64,000 bases of DNA from Candidatus Soleaferrea massiliensis AP7 (GCF_000820765.1 NZ_CCYH01000044.1:1-64000), one strand, 5' to 3'; counted from the stretch's first letter, positions 1-9,259 are shown. A program made the numbers and translations. Notes: generated by a model from the letters alone, not told the origin.

Positions 1-278
1 TGGCCTCCCACTGTCTGATGGCCTCCCACTGTCTGATGGCCTTCCACTGTCTGATGGCCTTCCACTGTCTGATGGCCTTCCACTGTCTGATGGCCTTCCA
101 CTGTCTGACGGACTCCACTGTCTGACGGACTCCACTGTCTGACGGACTCCACTGTCTGACGGACTCCACTGTCTGACGGACTCCACTGTCTGACGGACTC
201 CACTGTCTGACGGACTCCACTGTCTGACGGACTCCACTGTCTGACGGACTCCACTGTCTGACGGACTCCACTGTCTGA
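1..278. repeat. Tandem array of 18-bp then 17-bp units
   Basis: Six head-to-tail 18-bp units (TGGCCTTCCACTGTCTGA and a two-copy C variant) occupy 1-108 and continue off the window edge. They are followed without a break by ten identical 17-bp units (CGGACTCCACTGTCTGA) to base 278. There are no unique spacers, so this is a minisatellite and not a CRISPR array. It lies just downstream of the last visible gene of the polysaccharide operon. Confidence 0.97.
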
Positions 279-292
279 TAGCTCCTCTTGTG

Positions 293-1384
293 TCATTGGT
301 CTTCATGGCAGATCAGTCCTCTTAAAAACCGGCGCGAACGCTCCCGTTCCAGCATCAGAAGCCGTATGGTTTCCGGGTTCCGGGGATCGCAGAGGGACGG
401 ATGTGCATCCGAAAGCCGCGCATCCTTCAAGTTCAGCCGATCCAGCAGATCGGGAATCCGTTCGTCATCTTCTTTGACCGCCGTGAGAAACGGGATTCCG
501 AACAGAACGGCAAAGGCCGCGCCATGGAATGAATCGGTCAGCAGGCCGCCGGCATGGGACATCAGCCACAAAAACTCCCGCGGCCCGACGCCCCGCATCG
601 GATGCAGCTTCCGAATCGGCCGCACGCCGTTGGTGATATAGAGGATGCGTTTTCCGGTTTCCCGGGAAATCCGGCGCGCCGTGTCCTGCATCTGTCCTGT
701 CAGTTCAAAGGCATAGAGCAGCAGATAACCGGGTGTCTGCCCGCAGTCCGATTCCAACGCGCGGTATTCCTCCGGCGTCAGCAGCAAAACCGGGTCGAGC
801 ACCGTCTCCACCGGCACTGCCGGCAGCATCCGCATCATAATCCGGGCTGCCGTGGTTTCGCGCAGGCCCAGGGCGGTAAACTTTGCGAGGCATTCCCGGA
901 TATCGTCTAATGGATCCTGGCATTCATCCCGCAGAAATACGCCAAAGCTTGCCGCATAGGCGTATTTTTCGGCGGATGCCCCGTCAATATTCAGAAAATA
1001 GGCGTCATCCCAGCCCGAGCCACGCGGGTTGAAGACCTGATCCCCGCCGGCGATCAATATCTGATAATCATGCGCGACGGCGGCGATATCCTGCATACGG
1101 CAGGGTCCGCTTTGTCTGAGCATCTCCGCGCGGAACCGTTCAAAGCCTTCCCGGGACCGTTTTTGCCAGCGGCCGGTCAGGAGCATCCGCAGCCGGCCGG
1201 ACAGCGAACGGCCATCCTTCCATGATGGAAGCGCATAGTCCCGCTCGATCTTATCACAGATGTAATCGATGATCTCGCAGTTTCCGCCCTCCTGCGTGAC
1301 CGCGCGCTGAAGCGCAAACGCCTGCAGCAGAGCCCCGTAATTCTGTGCGCGGTGATAGGTCAGGATGCCGATTTTTTTATCCAT
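293..1384 (-). CDS. Polysaccharide pyruvyl transferase family protein
   Basis: A 363-residue protein of the CsaB/WcaK-like pyruvyl transferase family, which moves pyruvate from phosphoenolpyruvate onto a sugar as a ketal, giving the polymer negative charge. It opens with KKIGILTYHRAQNYGALLQA, the typical N-terminal Rossmann-like start, and contains IAGGDQVFNP near residue 110. The C-terminal part has a sialyltransferase-like LLTDSFHGAAFAVLFGIPF segment around residue 280. The ATG is preceded by a purine-rich AAAGGGGGGAG. It is the last visible gene of the operon and probably decorates the same repeat unit. The acceptor sugar cannot be read from sequence. Confidence 0.88.
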   Translation of the reverse strand: MDKKIGILTYHRAQNYGALLQAFALQRAVTQEGGNCEIIDYICDKIERDYALPSWKDGRSLSGRLRMLLTGRWQKRSREGFERFRAEMLRQSGPCRMQDIAAVAHDYQILIAGGDQVFNPRGSGWDDAYFLNIDGASAEKYAYAASFGVFLRDECQDPLDDIRECLAKFTALGLRETTAARIMMRMLPAVPVETVLDPVLLLTPEEYRALESDCGQTPGYLLLYAFELTGQMQDTARRISRETGKRILYITNGVRPIRKLHPMRGVGPREFLWLMSHAGGLLTDSFHGAAFAVLFGIPFLTAVKEDDERIPDLLDRLNLKDARLSDAHPSLCDPRNPETIRLLMLERERSRRFLRGLICHEDQ

Positions 1385-1463
1385 GCGGTCTCCCCCCTTT
1401 CACGGATGTTATAGAATCATTCGTCTCATCATCAAATCTCGGCAATATAAGCCGTCTTCACCT

Positions 1464-2795
1464 TCACGCGCTGTTCTCCTTCCATCCTGCCCGCACCGGA
1501 TGGTCTACGGGCATCCCGGACGGCCATCCGTACAGGTTGACCAGCAGTACCAGAAGATACAGATACACGTTGTAGTACTGGAAGGTGCCCTCGGTCAGGA
1601 AGCATCCAGCCAGCGCCAGAACCGGCAGCAGTTGCAGCATCGTCACTCGCCGTGGGAAAACCGCTTTCAGCCTGTTCCTGAACGTAAAGAGCAGGACGCC
1701 CATATACCCGTATCCGGCAAGACCCCATGACATCAGCAGATCGAGGTAAAGGTTGTGCGCCATCGCACTGAAACGGTATCCCTCCTGTACGCCGATTTCG
1801 ACATAATGGAACGCACCGCTTCCGAAAAACAGCCGCAGCGGATGTTCCCACAGATAATATAGGCAGTCGCGGTAGATGTCCAGTCTGCCGCTGCCCGCAT
1901 CCTCCCGCAGCCGCAGGTAGACCGCATCGGTCAGCTGCCCGAACAGCGCCGGGAAAAACAGCCAAAACAGCAGGACCGCGCCTGCCGCACATAAGATAAG
2001 CTGCAGAATGCGAGCGGTTCTCCCCTTTCCCATACAGAGCAAAACCGCTGCGGCCAGGATCAGCAGGCCGAGCAGATAGACCCGGGACTGTGTCAGGACA
2101 CCGGCCAGACCCGCAAAAATCATCAGGGCCAGACAGAGGACTCTGCCGCGGATGGTGCGAAGCCCACACAGATACGATTGCGCCAGCAGCGACAATATCA
2201 GCAGGCAGTAGACCGGCAGACCCATCGCGCCGCCAAGCGCGCGCAGCTGCTCGCCGAACCTCGCGGAAAAGATGCCGGCTCCAAGACTGCCGAGCAGGGT
2301 GAACAGCACCGCTGAAAACAGCGAGCCGATCAGGGTAAGCTGAAGCCGGTACACCTGTATTTTGGAGATGGGCAGAAACAATACCGCCAAAGAGAAATAG
2401 CACAGGATGGATTCCAGATAAAGCAGCCGTCCGACGCTCACATACAGCACATCCTGCACGATGGTCATGCCAATAAACAACATCAATCCGGCCCAGCCAG
2501 CGGTATGCAGCCGCTTTTTCCGTCCGGCCAGCAGCAGCTTTCCACAGGAGAACAGCAGACAAGCAAACAGCAGATTGTATCCGGATATTTCACAGAGTCC
2601 CGCGTAGGGAATCAGTGCGGCATAGACCAGCAGATCATCCGCTTCGTCTCCGGTCAATATCAGAAACGCCAGCACCGGCAGTGCCGCAACGCGAAGAACA
2701 TCCGTTCCAAACGCCGCCGATGCGCCCAGCAGCCCGCATAAAAGGATCAGGCATGGCGTTTGCAGAGCAGCATTCTTTGCTTTTATATGTTTCAT
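1464..2795 (-). CDS. O-antigen ligase/polymerase (Wzy_C-type) membrane protein
   Basis: About 443 residues, almost entirely hydrophobic helices (around 11-12 predicted by eye). A large outer loop near residues 290-340 carries a GSGRLDIYRDCLYYLWEHP segment followed by AHNLYLDLLMSWG, the hallmark of the Wzy_C/WaaL family. Such proteins polymerise lipid-linked repeat units or ligate finished chains outside the membrane. The ATG at 2795 is preferred over an in-frame ATG nine bases upstream, because a GAGGG motif lies nine bases before it. In this operon a role as repeat-unit polymerase (Wzy) is the simplest reading, but ligase cannot be excluded. Confidence 0.82.
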   Translation of the reverse strand: MKHIKAKNAALQTPCLILLCGLLGASAAFGTDVLRVAALPVLAFLILTGDEADDLLVYAALIPYAGLCEISGYNLLFACLLFSCGKLLLAGRKKRLHTAGWAGLMLFIGMTIVQDVLYVSVGRLLYLESILCYFSLAVLFLPISKIQVYRLQLTLIGSLFSAVLFTLLGSLGAGIFSARFGEQLRALGGAMGLPVYCLLILSLLAQSYLCGLRTIRGRVLCLALMIFAGLAGVLTQSRVYLLGLLILAAAVLLCMGKGRTARILQLILCAAGAVLLFWLFFPALFGQLTDAVYLRLREDAGSGRLDIYRDCLYYLWEHPLRLFFGSGAFHYVEIGVQEGYRFSAMAHNLYLDLLMSWGLAGYGYMGVLLFTFRNRLKAVFPRRVTMLQLLPVLALAGCFLTEGTFQYYNVYLYLLVLLVNLYGWPSGMPVDHPVRAGWKENSA

Positions 2796-2952
2796 GGTGT
2801 TCATCCCTCATTGGTGTCGGTTCGGTGTCTGATGTGACTGCACGGTTTTGATACAACCGCTCATTTTTTCATAACATGGCCCGTGATTCTCTGAAAACTC
2901 CGTTCAGAAGGAAATTTGATTGATGAGCTTGTGCAAGAACATCATCCCGTTT

Positions 2953-3861
2953 TTATTCCGCAGAGTCTTGTATCGGTTTCTCTTGATGCCGGAGCGTCCG
3001 GTACTGCAGACGGCGTTTGAAGGCCAGCATGTATCCGGGCAGTATCGACGCGGATGCGTTCATCTTTCTGCATATGCGGAAGATTTGTTTTTCTCCGCTA
3101 AGGATAGCATAGCAGACAAACTGCCGCAGATGATGCCGCCGCTGCGGCCGATTATCGGAAAACAACGCACACTGCCTGTGGTAAAGCGCCCAGCCCTTTG
3201 GGTTGTCCCTGAGCAGCCGCAGGGCGTTGTGCGTGTAGCCGTCCGGCCGCGTCTCGGTGATGGTCAGTACCCGGTACAGCGGCAGAAGCGGATACTCACG
3301 GTCAATCTGTGCGTAGACGACGTTCTCCGTCATGAATTTTTCTCCCGGTATCTCCGGAAAGGGATGCTCCTTGAGCAGCTTTGTGCGGTAGACCAGCGCC
3401 GCGTCGCCGGTCAGCCCGTTTTGATAGAAGCTTCGCAGGCTTGCCGGATGGCGGGTATACAGCCGTCCTCCGGTCTCCCGGTCTGAAAACCGCTGTTTAT
3501 AGGCAATGATGCCGGCCAGCTGCTTTTCCGCACAGGCATTCCAATGACACAGCAGCTTCTCCACCGCGTCGCCGGGCAGAACATCGTCCGAATCCACACA
3601 GAAGAAAAGCTCCGTTTCAGCCAGCCGGACGCCGAGGTTGTGAGCGCGGTGTTTCCCACCGTTCTCCGTACGCAGCCACCGCAGCGCAAGCTTTCCTTCG
3701 CCGCTCCATTTCCGCAGCAATGCCGGCGTTTCATCCTGTGATCCGTCGTCGACAACGAGCCAGATGAAATCCCGGCAGGACTGCAGCAGAAGGCTTTGGT
3801 ACAGCCTGTTCAGACAAGCCGCGCGATTATAGGTCGGAGTAAAGACCGTCAGCTGTTCCAT
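2953..3861 (-). CDS. Family 2 glycosyltransferase
   Basis: A 302-residue GT-A fold transferase. The N-terminus reads LTVFTPTYNRAACLNRLYQS, followed by WLVVDDGSQDET near residue 40 and the DxD-type metal site FFCVDSDDVLPGDA near residue 92, the standard nucleotide-sugar binding signature. The start at 3861 is chosen because AGGAGG lies five bases upstream. The reading frame remains open further upstream, but those starts have no ribosome site. There is no transmembrane anchor, so it should act on the cytoplasmic face, adding one sugar to the lipid-linked repeat unit. Donor and linkage are unknown. Confidence 0.88.
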   Translation of the reverse strand: MEQLTVFTPTYNRAACLNRLYQSLLLQSCRDFIWLVVDDGSQDETPALLRKWSGEGKLALRWLRTENGGKHRAHNLGVRLAETELFFCVDSDDVLPGDAVEKLLCHWNACAEKQLAGIIAYKQRFSDRETGGRLYTRHPASLRSFYQNGLTGDAALVYRTKLLKEHPFPEIPGEKFMTENVVYAQIDREYPLLPLYRVLTITETRPDGYTHNALRLLRDNPKGWALYHRQCALFSDNRPQRRHHLRQFVCYAILSGEKQIFRICRKMNASASILPGYMLAFKRRLQYRTLRHQEKPIQDSAE

Positions 3862-3970
3862 AAAAACCTCCTGAACCGCAGGCTCCACAATTCTTTATGC
3901 GCGATATGTTCCATTCAGGCGGAAAGGCATGCCTGTTCCCATATGACACCTCCATATGGAAGGGGCGATG

Positions 3971-4771
3971 CTATTCCGTAGACCGATCTTTCCGGACCTC
4001 TTCGTGTCTGCCTTCCAAGACATCTTCTGTTTTCCCCGAAGGCCTCAAGAGAAAACGCCTGCATTTCGCCATTCGCAGAACACACTGCGCACCGAATATG
4101 CGGGTCAGCCGCCGAAGCATCCTCTGCCGGGCCTGCTGCGGCCATGAAAGCCAGCTCCCCTGCGCATGATGAATCGTATAGGTCTGCGCTCCGAGTGCAT
4201 ATCCGCCCCTTTTCATCGGCGGATAGAATCGATCTGCCTCAAGCAATGCCGGCCCGCCCGGAATACAGGCAAAGGGATTTGCCAGGTCGATGTCGTACCG
4301 TCTGCACAATTCCCGTGTCAGTATCGTGACGATGGTCTCATCCCCCATCGAATCGGACAATGCGAATGTGCGGGATTCGTAGTACTCCAGCATCTGTGCG
4401 ATCCATTCACAATGCTTCGGGGCCGCGATGACGCCGGCCGAGATGTACCGGTTTTCCTGTTCTTTGGCCAGAAAACCCTGTTCCAGCGGCAGATCGTCAA
4501 AGGGGCGCAGTACCTGCATATCGGTGTCGAGATAGATGCCGCCATACTCATACAACACCCGCAGCCGCGCATAATCCGCGACAAACGCCCATTTCTTTGC
4601 CGCATACGCTTTTCTTGCATAGGTACAGTCTGAGAAGACAAAGTTCCGCTCATTCCACTCGGCAATCCTGTAGTCAGGCAGGAATTTCCGCCAGCTTTCC
4701 ATGCAGCTTTGCACGATATTCGGTTTTCTGCGCGGTCCAAACCAGCAGGTGTGCAGCAGTTTTGGAATCAT
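3971..4771 (-). CDS. Gly_transf_sug (GT32-like) glycosyltransferase
   Basis: A 266-residue protein starting IPKLLHTCWFG, the conserved opening of the capsular-polysaccharide/OCH1-like transferases. It carries the DxD region YGGIYLDTDMQVLRPFDD near residue 80 and a later GGPALLEADRFYPP and IHHAQGSW, which fit the family. It is soluble and probably adds a hexose or hexosamine to the growing repeat unit. Its ATG overlaps the stop of the preceding glycosyltransferase (ATGA), implying translational coupling in the operon. Confidence 0.86.
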   Translation of the reverse strand: MIPKLLHTCWFGPRRKPNIVQSCMESWRKFLPDYRIAEWNERNFVFSDCTYARKAYAAKKWAFVADYARLRVLYEYGGIYLDTDMQVLRPFDDLPLEQGFLAKEQENRYISAGVIAAPKHCEWIAQMLEYYESRTFALSDSMGDETIVTILTRELCRRYDIDLANPFACIPGGPALLEADRFYPPMKRGGYALGAQTYTIHHAQGSWLSWPQQARQRMLRRLTRIFGAQCVLRMAKCRRFLLRPSGKTEDVLEGRHEEVRKDRSTE

Positions 4772-5853
4772 GCCGTGCCCTCCTCATACAGCTTCTCATA
4801 GGCCCGTACCGTCTTTCGTATGTCATACCCGGATACTATCGACCGGGATGCCTTTCCCATCCTTCTTCTCGTCCGGCAATCAAGCGACAGGATGGCATCT
4901 GCCAGCGCCTTTGCATCCCCGACCGGAACCAATCTCCCGTTTTTCCCTTCTTGAACGAGCTGCGACACCCCGCCGACATCGGTTGAAACGACCGGAAGGC
5001 CGCAGGCCATGGCTTCCAGCACACAAAACGGCATCCCCTCGTAATTCGAGCTGAGCACAAACAGATCGGACCGCGTCAATGCCGCCCCGACATCCCGCAC
5101 GATGCTGGGCAGAAACACTTTACTTGCCAGCCCTCCGCTTTGGATGCGTGCTTCGAGGTTCGGGCGCAGAACCCCTTCGCCCAGAATGGTCAGCGTCAGA
5201 TCGCACCTGCGTGCACACGCCAATTCGAAGGCGTCCAACAGCATCAGATGATTCTTCGGGCCGTACAGCGCACCCACCGTCACCAGCCGCACAGGGCTGC
5301 TCCTTTTATCCGTCTCCCGCTCCACTCGATGCAAGGCGTTTATCTCGACGCCGTTTGGAATGCAGACGACGTCTTTTGGGGGCAGCCGGTAGAGCCGCCC
5401 AATGCTTTCGGACACATCCCTGCCGACAGCGACCGGACGGAAGCCGAACAGGCGATAGGCCATATGCATGATCAGGCGCAGCGGGCCAGCGGCCTCCTTC
5501 TGTGCCATGCTGTGCACCGTGTGCAGACGCAGCTTGGGCCGTGCGGCCAAAACCGCCGGCAGCAGATACGGCACCGCGTGCAGATGGGTGTGCAGCACGT
5601 CCGGTTTCATGCTTTTGAGCATGCCGCACAGGCTCAAAAGCAATCTCACATCCGGCCCGGGCCGCTTGCCAAGGTAAGCGGCCGGAATGCCGGTTTGATC
5701 GAGTGCTTCTTCAAATGGCCCGCCGGTTCTGCCGGACAGGCACAGAATCTGCAGATCAAACCGCTCACGGTCCAGATATCTGGCAAGCTGCAGCACCAGC
5801 TTTTGTGCCCCGCCGACACCCATGGAAGGAATCACGATGCATACTCTTTTCAT
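4768..5853 (-). CDS. Family 4 glycosyltransferase
   Basis: A 361-residue GT-B transferase. The N-terminal domain starts RVCIVIPSMGVGGAQKLV, typical of GT4 enzymes. The C-terminal donor site includes VTVGALYGPKNH near residue 200, and the E-x7-E motif appears as NYEGMPFCVLEAMACGLPVV near residue 285. The start at 5853 follows a GAGAAGGTGA ribosome site; an open frame further upstream has none. The gene is preceded by a roughly 350-bp non-coding stretch with a duplicated segment, so it may have its own promoter. Sugar specificity is not predictable. Confidence 0.9.
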   Translation of the reverse strand: MKRVCIVIPSMGVGGAQKLVLQLARYLDRERFDLQILCLSGRTGGPFEEALDQTGIPAAYLGKRPGPDVRLLLSLCGMLKSMKPDVLHTHLHAVPYLLPAVLAARPKLRLHTVHSMAQKEAAGPLRLIMHMAYRLFGFRPVAVGRDVSESIGRLYRLPPKDVVCIPNGVEINALHRVERETDKRSSPVRLVTVGALYGPKNHLMLLDAFELACARRCDLTLTILGEGVLRPNLEARIQSGGLASKVFLPSIVRDVGAALTRSDLFVLSSNYEGMPFCVLEAMACGLPVVSTDVGGVSQLVQEGKNGRLVPVGDAKALADAILSLDCRTRRRMGKASRSIVSGYDIRKTVRAYEKLYEEGTA

Positions 5854-5905
5854 CGTCTCACCTTCTCCACTCAGAAATAATAATCCATCAGCAGTCATCG
5901 GCCTG

Positions 5906-6184
5906 CCATACCTGCCGTAAAATAGAATTCATCACATATACGGCTGGTCTGAACAGCGGTATCGATTGTTCAAATAAGTTCCACAAGCAATTTATATCAG
6001 CTGTGACGATTGGAAAATCGGATCCATCTCATGTATAGTAGGTCCAAATGACAGCATTGACCGATCAGACAGAACCTGCAAGCAGCCATTGTTTATCCAT
6101 AGCTGCCAAAGAATAAAACGCATCACATTTACAGCTGATGCAGATAGCGGCATAGATTGTTCCGATAGAATTCACTTTACAAGC
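5906..6184. repeat. Degenerate direct duplication in an AT-rich intergenic gap
   Basis: Two related segments of 80-88 bp (5906-5987 and 6097-6184) share CATCACAT, a GATTGTTC block and a terminal ACAAGC, spaced by about 191 bp. They fill most of the gap between the acyltransferase and the next glycosyltransferase. The stretch is clearly richer in A/T than its flanks. I see no coding frame or terminator in it. Confidence 0.65.
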
Positions 6185-6199
6185 TGCATATTCCCGCTT

Positions 6200-6760
6200 T
6201 TATCTATTCTTATTTATACGGGCTGAAGCTTTGTTATCCGGAAAGCGTGCCCGGCATTTCTGTCCCGGCGCGCCCGTATAGATGCTGCCGGGCGGCAGAT
6301 CGCGCGTGACGACGCTCGCGGCCCCAACGACGCTGCCCGTTCCAATCCGGACGCCTTTGAGAATGCACGCGCCTGCCCCAATCCAGACATCGTCCTCCAG
6401 AATGATATCCCGATCATTTTCCGCAAGCTTCTGCGCTTCGGTCACACGGTGCATCGGCAAGTCGGGCAGATCGATGCGGTGATCGCCTGAAATCATCATG
6501 ACCCGCGGCGCGATCATGCAGCCTTCTCCAATCGTGATGCTTGCCACCGTACTCATCAGAAGCGCATTGTCCCCGATCGAGCTGTGACTGCCCACCGACA
6601 CATTCCGGTAACGGATGCGGCAATTGCGGCCGATGTAAACATCCTTTCCGCAGGATGCAAACAGCCGCCGCTGAAACGGCAGAATCAGCAGACGCCGCAC
6701 ACCGCGCCGCATCCCGGAACAGATGTGGTAAACTGCCCGGCAGATTCCTTTCATCCTCAT
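6200..6760 (-). CDS. Hexapeptide-repeat sugar O-acyltransferase
   Basis: A 186-residue left-handed beta-helix acyltransferase of the maltose/galactoside/VatB group. Imperfect hexapeptide repeats run from about residue 45 (IGRNCRIRYRNVSVGSHSSI) to residue 165. A second block reads DDVWIGAGACILKGVRIG, followed by SVVGAASVVTRDLPPGSI and GAPGQKCR. A catalytic-type histidine is seen in SGDHRIDLPD. It probably O-acetylates a sugar of the exported polymer. The ATG overlaps the upstream stop (ATGA). The N-terminus is basic and amphipathic but has no clear membrane anchor. Confidence 0.88.
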   Translation of the reverse strand: MRMKGICRAVYHICSGMRRGVRRLLILPFQRRLFASCGKDVYIGRNCRIRYRNVSVGSHSSIGDNALLMSTVASITIGEGCMIAPRVMMISGDHRIDLPDLPMHRVTEAQKLAENDRDIILEDDVWIGAGACILKGVRIGTGSVVGAASVVTRDLPPGSIYTGAPGQKCRARFPDNKASARINKNR

Positions 6761-7821
6761 GTCAATTCCTCCTGATGCTGTTCAAGAACCTTTTGATAGA
6801 TGTTGGACAGACGGCTGAGCACAGATTCCGCAGTGTAGCAATCGCGCACCTTTTTGGCATTCCGTCTGCCCAGCATCTCTCTGAGCCGTGCATCCTGCAA
6901 ACGGCCGATCGCCGCAATCAGGCCGTCCGTATCCCCGGGCCGGATCAGGATGCCGCCATCCCGCCCGAGCATTTCCGGAATTGCGCCGACATCCGCCGCA
7001 ATGACCGGCAGCGCGTTCGCCATCGCTTCCAGAACCGCATAGGGGAACCCCTCCGAACGGGATGGGAATAAAAACAGGTCGGCTTCCCGGAGTTCCTGTT
7101 GAACGCCTTTCCACCCCTTTTGACCGGTCAGCCGGATATTTTCCGGCAGGCTTTCGCACAGCCAATCCTCTTTGACGCGTCCGACTAAGCGGAAGGTGAT
7201 ATCCGGCAGCGCCTGAGCCGCCTTCAGGATGACATCACAGCCCTTCTGAACCGATAGTTCCCCGACAAAGACGGCATTTCGTATGTTCGGAGGAACCGGT
7301 TTCGGCTCCGGTTCCTCCACGCCGCTCAGAAAATTCGGCAGGATATCAGCTGTGACGCCGCAGACTTTTTGCAGATAGTCCCGGGAAGGCCTGTTCAGGC
7401 AGATCACCCGGCCAGACCGCCCGCACAGCCTGCGGATGAGAAACCGCGCGCATCGATGCGCCGCCGCGTCCGGCAGGTTTCGATGGCAGTGCAGGATGAC
7501 AGGAACGCCGCGGCGCCTTGCCAGCTGCAGCAAACAGCTGTCGCGCAGCATACCGCCAACGGAAAGCGCCGTATTCAGGTGGATGAGGTCGGCCTGTTCC
7601 TCATCCAGTGCATGCCGCAGTTCATTTCGAATGCGCCACGCACGCCGAAGCTCCTCTCCAAGCCGGCGCCGGGAGGGCTTTCCGCTCCGTTTCCCGCGAA
7701 CCGCGCAGTCGATCAGTCTCCACGCCACATCGTCCGGCAAACCGGACTGCATGAGATGGTCCGTCCAAGTCGCAATCCCGCCTGCCGGAGGGGGAAGCGG
7801 AGAAAGCAGCAGCACACGCAT
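6757..7821 (-). CDS. Family 4 glycosyltransferase
   Basis: A 354-residue GT-B glycosyltransferase. It starts MRVLLLSPLPPPAGGIATW, has the mid-protein AVFVGELSVQKGCDVI donor-domain start near residue 190, and the conserved FPSRSEGFPYAVLEAMANAL motif near residue 265. The ATG overlaps the stop of the epimerase gene as TGATG, with GGAG nine bases upstream, so the two are translationally coupled. It adds one sugar of the repeat unit in the cytoplasm; the donor is unknown. A GTG three bases upstream is a less likely start. Confidence 0.9.
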   Translation of the reverse strand: MRVLLLSPLPPPAGGIATWTDHLMQSGLPDDVAWRLIDCAVRGKRSGKPSRRRLGEELRRAWRIRNELRHALDEEQADLIHLNTALSVGGMLRDSCLLQLARRRGVPVILHCHRNLPDAAAHRCARFLIRRLCGRSGRVICLNRPSRDYLQKVCGVTADILPNFLSGVEEPEPKPVPPNIRNAVFVGELSVQKGCDVILKAAQALPDITFRLVGRVKEDWLCESLPENIRLTGQKGWKGVQQELREADLFLFPSRSEGFPYAVLEAMANALPVIAADVGAIPEMLGRDGGILIRPGDTDGLIAAIGRLQDARLREMLGRRNAKKVRDCYTAESVLSRLSNIYQKVLEQHQEELT

Positions 7822-8942
7822 CACGGCTTTCTCCAGACCTTTCGCTGGATCACCCCGGTATAGCTGCCGATCAAACGCACCACCCGCCGTGAGACATCCA
7901 GCGGCATGTACGCTTCGACCTCACAGGCATCCTGCGGCCCTGTCTCCAGCAGAAGCTGTACGGCGCGCAGCACCTCGTCCGGATGAATCCCGCCCAGCAG
8001 CATGCCGCCGCAGTCAAATATTTCCGGCCGCTCGGTTGAGGTACGCATCAGCACGGCGGGGAACCGTTCTATGGCGCTTTCCTCACTGAGGGTCCCGCTG
8101 TCCGACAGCACAAAGAAGCTGTCCTTCTGTAACCGCACATAATCCGGGAAGCCAAACGGCTCCAGTAAACGCACCCGCTTGTCAAACCGGGTATGGCGCG
8201 TCTCTATCCATTTTCTGGTGCGCGGATGCACCGAAAACAGCACCGGCCGGTCATAGGTATATGCGGCGGCGTTGACCGATGCGACGATCTGCGCGAAGGT
8301 CTCTTCCCGGTCGACATTTTCCTCCCGATGGGCTGAAACGACGATGTATTCCTTCTTCTGCAGCCCGAGGCGGCACAGCACATCGCTTTGGCTGATCAGC
8401 GGCGCGTAATACCGCAGCACCTCGCGCATCGGGGACCCGACGACAAACAGCATATCCCGTTCGCGGCCCTCATCCTGCAGGTTTTGCCGCGCATGCTCGG
8501 TATAACACAGATTGACGTCCGCCATGCGGTCGACAAGTTCCCGGTTGCGCGACTCGCTGAGATACCGGTCCCAGCACCGGTTTCCCGCCTCCATATGAAA
8601 GATCGGGATGTGAAGCTGTCCAGCCGCATACACCGACATCGCCGAATGGGTGTCGCCCAGCACCAGCACCGCATCCGGCCGCTCTTCTTTCAGCACATCA
8701 TAGCACCTTGCAATGACATTGCCGACCGTCCGTCCGGGATTTTCCCCGGCACAGTCCAGATAGTAGTCCGGCGGCCGGATGCCAAGCTCCTCGAAAAACA
8801 CCCCGCTGAGCCGGTAGTCGTAGTTCTGCCCGGTATGGACCAGCCGATGTTCAAAGCATCGTTCACACAGCGCGATGATTCTCGACAGCCGTATGATCTC
8901 CGGCCGGGTTCCGAGAATCGTTACAAGCTTCATCCGTTCCAT
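7821..8942 (-). CDS. UDP-N-acetylglucosamine 2-epimerase (FnlC/CapG/WecB type)
   Basis: A 373-residue non-hydrolysing UDP-sugar 2-epimerase. It starts KLVTILGTRPEIIRLSR with the family GTRPE(I) motif, then LVHTGQNYDYRLSGVFFEEL, VLGDTHSAMS near residue 95 and HMEAGNRCWDRYLSESRNRE near 115. SDSGTLSEESA near residue 285 completes the active site. With the CapE- and CapF-like genes it completes the route from UDP-GlcNAc to UDP-N-acetyl-L-fucosamine: the last 2-epimerisation, L-talosamine to L-fucosamine form. The ATG at 8942 is chosen because AAGGAG lies eight bases upstream. Three in-frame upstream starts have no comparable site. Confidence 0.9.
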   Translation of the reverse strand: MERMKLVTILGTRPEIIRLSRIIALCERCFEHRLVHTGQNYDYRLSGVFFEELGIRPPDYYLDCAGENPGRTVGNVIARCYDVLKEERPDAVLVLGDTHSAMSVYAAGQLHIPIFHMEAGNRCWDRYLSESRNRELVDRMADVNLCYTEHARQNLQDEGRERDMLFVVGSPMREVLRYYAPLISQSDVLCRLGLQKKEYIVVSAHREENVDREETFAQIVASVNAAAYTYDRPVLFSVHPRTRKWIETRHTRFDKRVRLLEPFGFPDYVRLQKDSFFVLSDSGTLSEESAIERFPAVLMRTSTERPEIFDCGGMLLGGIHPDEVLRAVQLLLETGPQDACEVEAYMPLDVSRRVVRLIGSYTGVIQRKVWRKP

Positions 8943-9003
8943 TCTGTCATCTCCTTCCATATCTGTATCTGTCATGTCTCCGTTTCTGTGAGGCTCTACT
9001 CCC

Positions 9004-9259
9004 CGTGCTTCACTTTTGCCGCGCTCCGTTTCTGACGCGCTCCGCTTCTGTCGTGCTCCGCTTCTGCCGCGCTCCGCTTCTGTCGTGCTCCGCTTCTGTC
9101 GTGCTCCGCTTCTGTCGTGCTCCGCTTCTGCCGCGCTCCGCTTCTGTCGTGCTCCGCTTCTGTCGTGCTCCGCTTCTGCCGCGCTCCGCTTCTGTCGTGC
9201 TCCGCTTCTGTCGTGCTCCGCTTCTGTCGTGCTCCGCTTCTGCCGTGCCCCGCTTTGGT
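9004..9259. repeat. Sixteen tandem 16-bp units inside the polysaccharide operon
   Basis: Exactly 16 head-to-tail 16-bp units, consensus CGYGCTCCGCTTCTGY. The outermost units are diverged and the inner ones nearly identical. The two variable Y positions mostly change together across unit borders (C...C or T...T). Because 16 is not a multiple of three, all frames stay open as a 16-residue peptide repeat on both strands, but nothing supports coding. It occupies the roughly 430-bp gap between the capF- and wecB-like genes. Confidence 0.97.

Noticed and set aside
1..278. CRISPR array
   Set aside because: Units are directly adjacent with no spacers, and they are too short.
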